The position numbers were made by a program, and so were the translations under genes. The notes beneath the pieces were generated by a model, which saw nothing but the letters and a program-made list of their open reading frames with translations, was not told the origin of the DNA and ran no database searches. From NCBI GenBank assembly GCA_963575745.1, contig CAUYUJ010016154.1, positions 176,530-240,529 of the forward strand: a DNA stretch of 64,000 nucleotides, in the 5' to 3' direction. Origin of the DNA: Prorocentrum cordatum (Eukaryota > Sar > Dinophyceae > Prorocentrales > Prorocentraceae). Each line of letters begins with the position of its first letter. Position 1 is the first letter of the stretch. Of the stretch, positions 61,245 to 64,000 are shown piece after piece.

Positions 61245-62018
61245 ACCGGAGCTGCGCCGGCCGTGACGACGCTCGCCTCCACACCTGGCGGGGCGGACGG
61301 CTACGCGATCAAGGTCGACCAGGCGGAGAGCCAGAACCTACTGATCTTCGTGCTCCCGGTCAGCCTGATGACGTGGGCGGCAGCAGCGGGGGTGCTGCTA
61401 GCGGCAACACTACTGGGAGTCGTTCGGCAGCACAGGCGGCAGCGAAGGAGTGGGCGGGCAGCCAGCGGGCGCAGTAGCAACCGCAGGGCCAACAATCCCA
61501 GAGCGAGCCTGCCGCGCGTGGTGCTGGTGGCAACAGCGCTAGCAACGGCAACGGGGGAGACACAGAGCCAGGAGATTGCGGCGGCCGACGACAAGGCCCA
61601 GGGGGTTACACTTCGCTGGGAGCCGCAGATGAGCACGGTGGCGGTCGTCTTCCCGGTGGGGACGGCGCTGAAGGTGGTGGCCATGATCGCAGCGCTGTTC
61701 GCAGCGGGCATCGGGGTGCTTTGCTGCTGCTGCTGCTGCTGCGGGATGGCCAAGAAGGGCGAGAAGGTGCCGGAGCACGAAGCACAGCGGGCGGCAGTGC
61801 AGCCAACGCCTAAGGCGCCCAAGCTCCCCAAGCAGCCGCAGAAGATGTACTGCGACGCGGGAGTGATGGGCCCGGTGCATTACAACGGCGTGAGGTACGT
61901 GCACGAGACCCAGGGCTTCCGCAGGGCCAATGAGGTGACACGGGAAGTAGCTTCATCAGGGCACCGCGGGCCGCCAGGGTGGCCCCAAGGAGGAGAACCA
62001 AGGCCGCACCGTGACTGA
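61245..62018 (+). CDS. Two-membrane-segment protein downstream of YR (element 2)
   Basis: Open in the same frame directly after the YR stop. There is no ATG until 61366, inside the first membrane segment; GTG 61263 is an unlikely start, so it may be made by readthrough or splicing. Segment 1 at about 61338-61422 (LLIFVLPVSLMTWAAAAGVL); an Arg-rich part; segment 2 at about 61625-61745 (VVAMIAALFAAGIGVL) running into seven consecutive Cys; then a Lys/Pro-rich tail with PTPKAPKLPKQPQKMY. Function unknown. An envelope-like role cannot be argued from sequence. Cys clusters beside membrane segments are often acylated. Confidence 0.5.
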   Translation, partial: TGAAPAVTTLASTPGGADGYAIKVDQAESQNLLIFVLPVSLMTWAAAAGVLLAATLLGVVRQHRRQRRSGRAASGRSSNRRANNPRASLPRVVLVATALATATGETQSQEIAAADDKAQGVTLRWEPQMSTVAVVFPVGTALKVVAMIAALFAAGIGVLCCCCCCCGMAKKGEKVPEHEAQRAAVQPTPKAPKLPKQPQKMYCDAGVMGPVHYNGVRYVHETQGFRRANEVTREVASSGHRGPPGWPQGGEPRPHRD

Positions 62019-62487
62019 GGTGCGAGGCTGCCGCGGGCCAATGACCGAGCGGGCAGCGGAGATCCGCCGCCGGCACCCGCCGCGCGAGCGGCTGCGCGGC
62101 GCCGGCTGAGTTCAGCCTGGCGCTCGCGTTCAGTTCTGCGCTTGCGAGCAGCTGGGCGCGGAGCGGCAGCAGCTGTGTGCCCGAGGGCAATGGCGCCGCG
62201 CCAGCCTGGCAGCCGGCAGTGCCGTCAGGGGGGACGGCGGTGGCGGCTTTGAGGGAAGCGCCGGCGGCTGGCCCAGCCAGGGCTGCCGCGCGTGGCGCAT
62301 GAAGAACCACCGTGGGCGCCGGCGGCATGCCGCCCTGCGCCTGCGGACCTACCTTGCTGGACAGAAGTGGCAGCGTGCCGTGGATGCCAGGACTGTTGAG
62401 TTCCACGCCGTGAGGACCGTGAGGACCGGCGACTACGCAATCCGCTACGGCCAGTTCGGCGTGGTGGTGCATTCACAGGAGGAGGTT
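62019..62487 (+). other. Element 2 3' non-coding region
   Basis: GC-rich, between the last ORF and B1. I see no gene. Confidence 0.5.
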
Positions 62488-62687
62488 GGCGGCGTGGCCC
62501 GCGACGCGTGGCCCAAGACAGGCGCCGGCGCGTCATGCGCCAGGCGCCCGAAGAGCAGCACGGCTCCCTGGCAAAAAGGGTGTGCGCTCATCGTCATCGT
62601 CATCTGAGCGCCACTTCCTCCTCTTGAGCCTCACACCCACTAGGCTCAATATGTTTTTAGTTTACCAGTGCTGCTTGAAGGGATATC
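62488..62687 (+). repeat. Element 2 split direct repeat B1
   Basis: 200 bp, almost identical to 62936-63135 (offset 448). Directly abuts A2. Confidence 0.9.
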
Positions 62688-62850
62688 TAGGATGTTTGAT
62701 AAAACTGATGGATCTCCCCGCTTCCAGAACTGGCGCGGGCTTCCACTTGCGGTTCCCTTGCTCCTGCCCTTGCCTCCTTGCTTGCCCTCTCTCGCTCCTT
62801 CCCTTCTCTCCGCCGCTTGGCGGCTCAAGCCTTTTCGAAGGCCAAGCTGG
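62688..62850 (+). repeat. Element 2 split direct repeat A2
   Basis: 163 bp, matching A1 at 34994 with the same two stem-loops. Confidence 0.9.
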
Positions 62851-62935
62851 CCCACCCTGGGGGCCCTCTCGAGGCCCCCTTTCCCGCCCTGTTCTGGATT
62901 TTTTTGGCACCGCCGAGGCGCTAGGGTGCCTCGGC

Positions 62936-63135
62936 GGCGGCGTGGCCCGCGACGCGTGGCCCAAGACAGGCGCCGGCGCGTCATGCGCCAGGCGCCCGAG
63001 GAGCAGCACGGCTCCCTGGCAAAAAGGGTGTGCGCTCATCGTCATCGTCATCTGAGCGCCACTTCCTCCTCTTGAGCCTCACACCCACTAGGCTCAAGAT
63101 GTTTTTAGTTTACCAGTGCTGCTTGAGGGGATATC
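62936..63135 (+). repeat. Element 2 split direct repeat B2 (3' end)
   Basis: 200 bp copy of B1, ends GGGGATATC. 85 bp separate it from A2. Confidence 0.9.
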
Positions 63136-64000
63136 CAATGGAAATGAACCCTTGTCGGGGTCTATGAAGAGGGAGCTTGGAGGGAGGGTTGATTACAGCA
63201 TCGTTGATGACTCTTGGGTTTACACTGGTCCTCCTCCTCCTCCTCCTCCTCCTCCTCCGCCTCCTCCGCCTCCTCCACCACCTCTTCTACCTCGTCCCTC
63301 TCCAGCTACCAGTTACCAGCAGTTGAAGGATGATCCCTGTGCGCCAGGGTCCTTCCCGAAAAACGCCGATCATACGATACGATCTGGCGGCCGGCCACAG
63401 CGGGCGGCAAAATGATCTCTTCAATAGGCACGCTGACCCGCGGGCCATTCGAGGAGTCCTTTGGGCGTCAGGCCCTGCAAAAGTCTCTTAGATGCTTTGA
63501 TGCCTCTGCTGGTGGGGCTCTGACACTGTCCTGCAAGCGTTTTCCTAACTTCTGAAGAGGCCCAACCACCGCACAGCTGATCACCCCCCCTAATCATACA
63601 CATATTCGGATGGTGGGAGGGGTGCACGTCAAAAATCGTTGTCTTGGGCCGCCCGCGTCGCCTTAGGACTCCAACTCCTCCTCCTCCACCTCCTCCTCCT
63701 ACTCCTCCTCCTCTACCACCTCCCCCGAGTATGAGCGCAGCAAATTCTCAACAATCAGGGGAAATCACCATGCATCGCTGGGAACGAAGAAACCCTACGC
63801 TTTTTCCTGGTGCGCGTCACCACTTCGCAAAACCCACGACCCCGTGCAGGCAAAGACGATGTATATGCCTCCTCCTCCTCGTCCTCGTCGTCATCAGCAG
63901 CAGCAACAGTAGCAGCAGTGACAGCATCAGCATCGGCATCGGCATCGGCATCAGCATCAGCATCATCCTCCTCCTCCTCCTCATCATCATCCTCATCCTC
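63136..64000. other. No gene; CTC, CAG and CATCAG low complexity
   Basis: CTCCTC at about 63225-63300 and 63675-63725, AGCAGC/CATCGG/CATCAG repeats at about 63890-63965, then CTC/ATC. The rest is unique sequence. Confidence 0.5.

Larger units (their letters stand above)
34994..63135 (+). mobile_element. Giant tyrosine-recombinase retrotransposon (element 2), interrupted
   Basis: Split direct repeats A1 (34994-35156), B1 (62488-62687), A2 (62688-62850) and B2 (62936-63135) enclose, in order, a 5' leader, a gag-like ORF with membrane segments and a CCCH-type finger, a methyltransferase-like domain, an acidic/basic linker, RT, RNase H, a second methyltransferase-like domain, YR and a membrane ORF. 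The A1-ORFs-B1-A2-B2 order is that of PAT/Ngaro-type elements and repeats independently what is seen in element 1. An 11.9-kb hAT-like insertion lies at 35685-47561; without it the element is about 16.3 kb. Several shifts, stops and replaced active-site residues mark this copy as inactive. Confidence 0.85.

Noticed and set aside
1-64000. tRNA or rRNA genes
   Set aside because: By eye I found no cloverleaf with a convincing T-arm and no rRNA-like block. A covariance-model scan would be decisive.

Overview
The window looks like nuclear DNA of a dinoflagellate. An exact copy of the 22-nt dinoflagellate spliced leader lies on the minus strand at 18755-18776. Coding stretches are very GC-rich. One gene carries a GC-AG intron of the kind known from dinoflagellates. 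Most of the window is transposons and repeats; I found no cellular housekeeping gene. There is one 100-base assembly gap (27454-27553).

Layout. 1-5382: microsatellites, minisatellites and one small composite element. 5383-12319: a 6.9-kb tyrosine-recombinase (YR) retrotransposon on the minus strand (element 1), with split direct repeats in the order A1-ORFs-B1-A2-B2. It codes for a Cys-rich membrane peptide, a gag-like protein, reverse transcriptase/RNase H, a C5-methyltransferase-like domain and a YR. It is broken by frameshifts and sits inside a TA microsatellite. 12320-34990: mostly repeat sequence, dominated by a degenerate TTGGG-type array with a 10-11 bp period, plus a candidate spliced-leader RNA gene (18720-18776), a second copy of the composite element (22446-22903) and a truncated Helitron-like ORF (26222-27453).

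34994-63135: a second, much larger YR retrotransposon on the plus strand (element 2), also with A1-ORFs-B1-A2-B2. It carries membrane segments, a long gag-like ORF with a CCCH-type finger, a first methyltransferase-like domain, RT, RNase H, a second methyltransferase-like domain, a YR and a downstream two-membrane-segment ORF. It is interrupted at 35685-47561 by an 11.9-kb insertion with about 12-bp imperfect terminal inverted repeats and an 8-bp target duplication (7 of 8 match), as hAT transposons make. That insertion contains three tandem hAT transposase genes on the minus strand (only the middle one intact), an acidic-protein gene with an intron, and part of a fifth gene. Four copies of a 0.54-0.67 kb spacer separate these genes, and each spacer ends in a spliced-leader relic.

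How it fits together. The RT, RNase H and YR domains of each large element would make and integrate its cDNA. The methyltransferase-like and membrane ORFs are accessory and of unknown role. Both elements look immobile now. The hAT-like block later landed in the 5' coding region of element 2: joining the two flanks at the target duplication keeps one reading frame across the junction.
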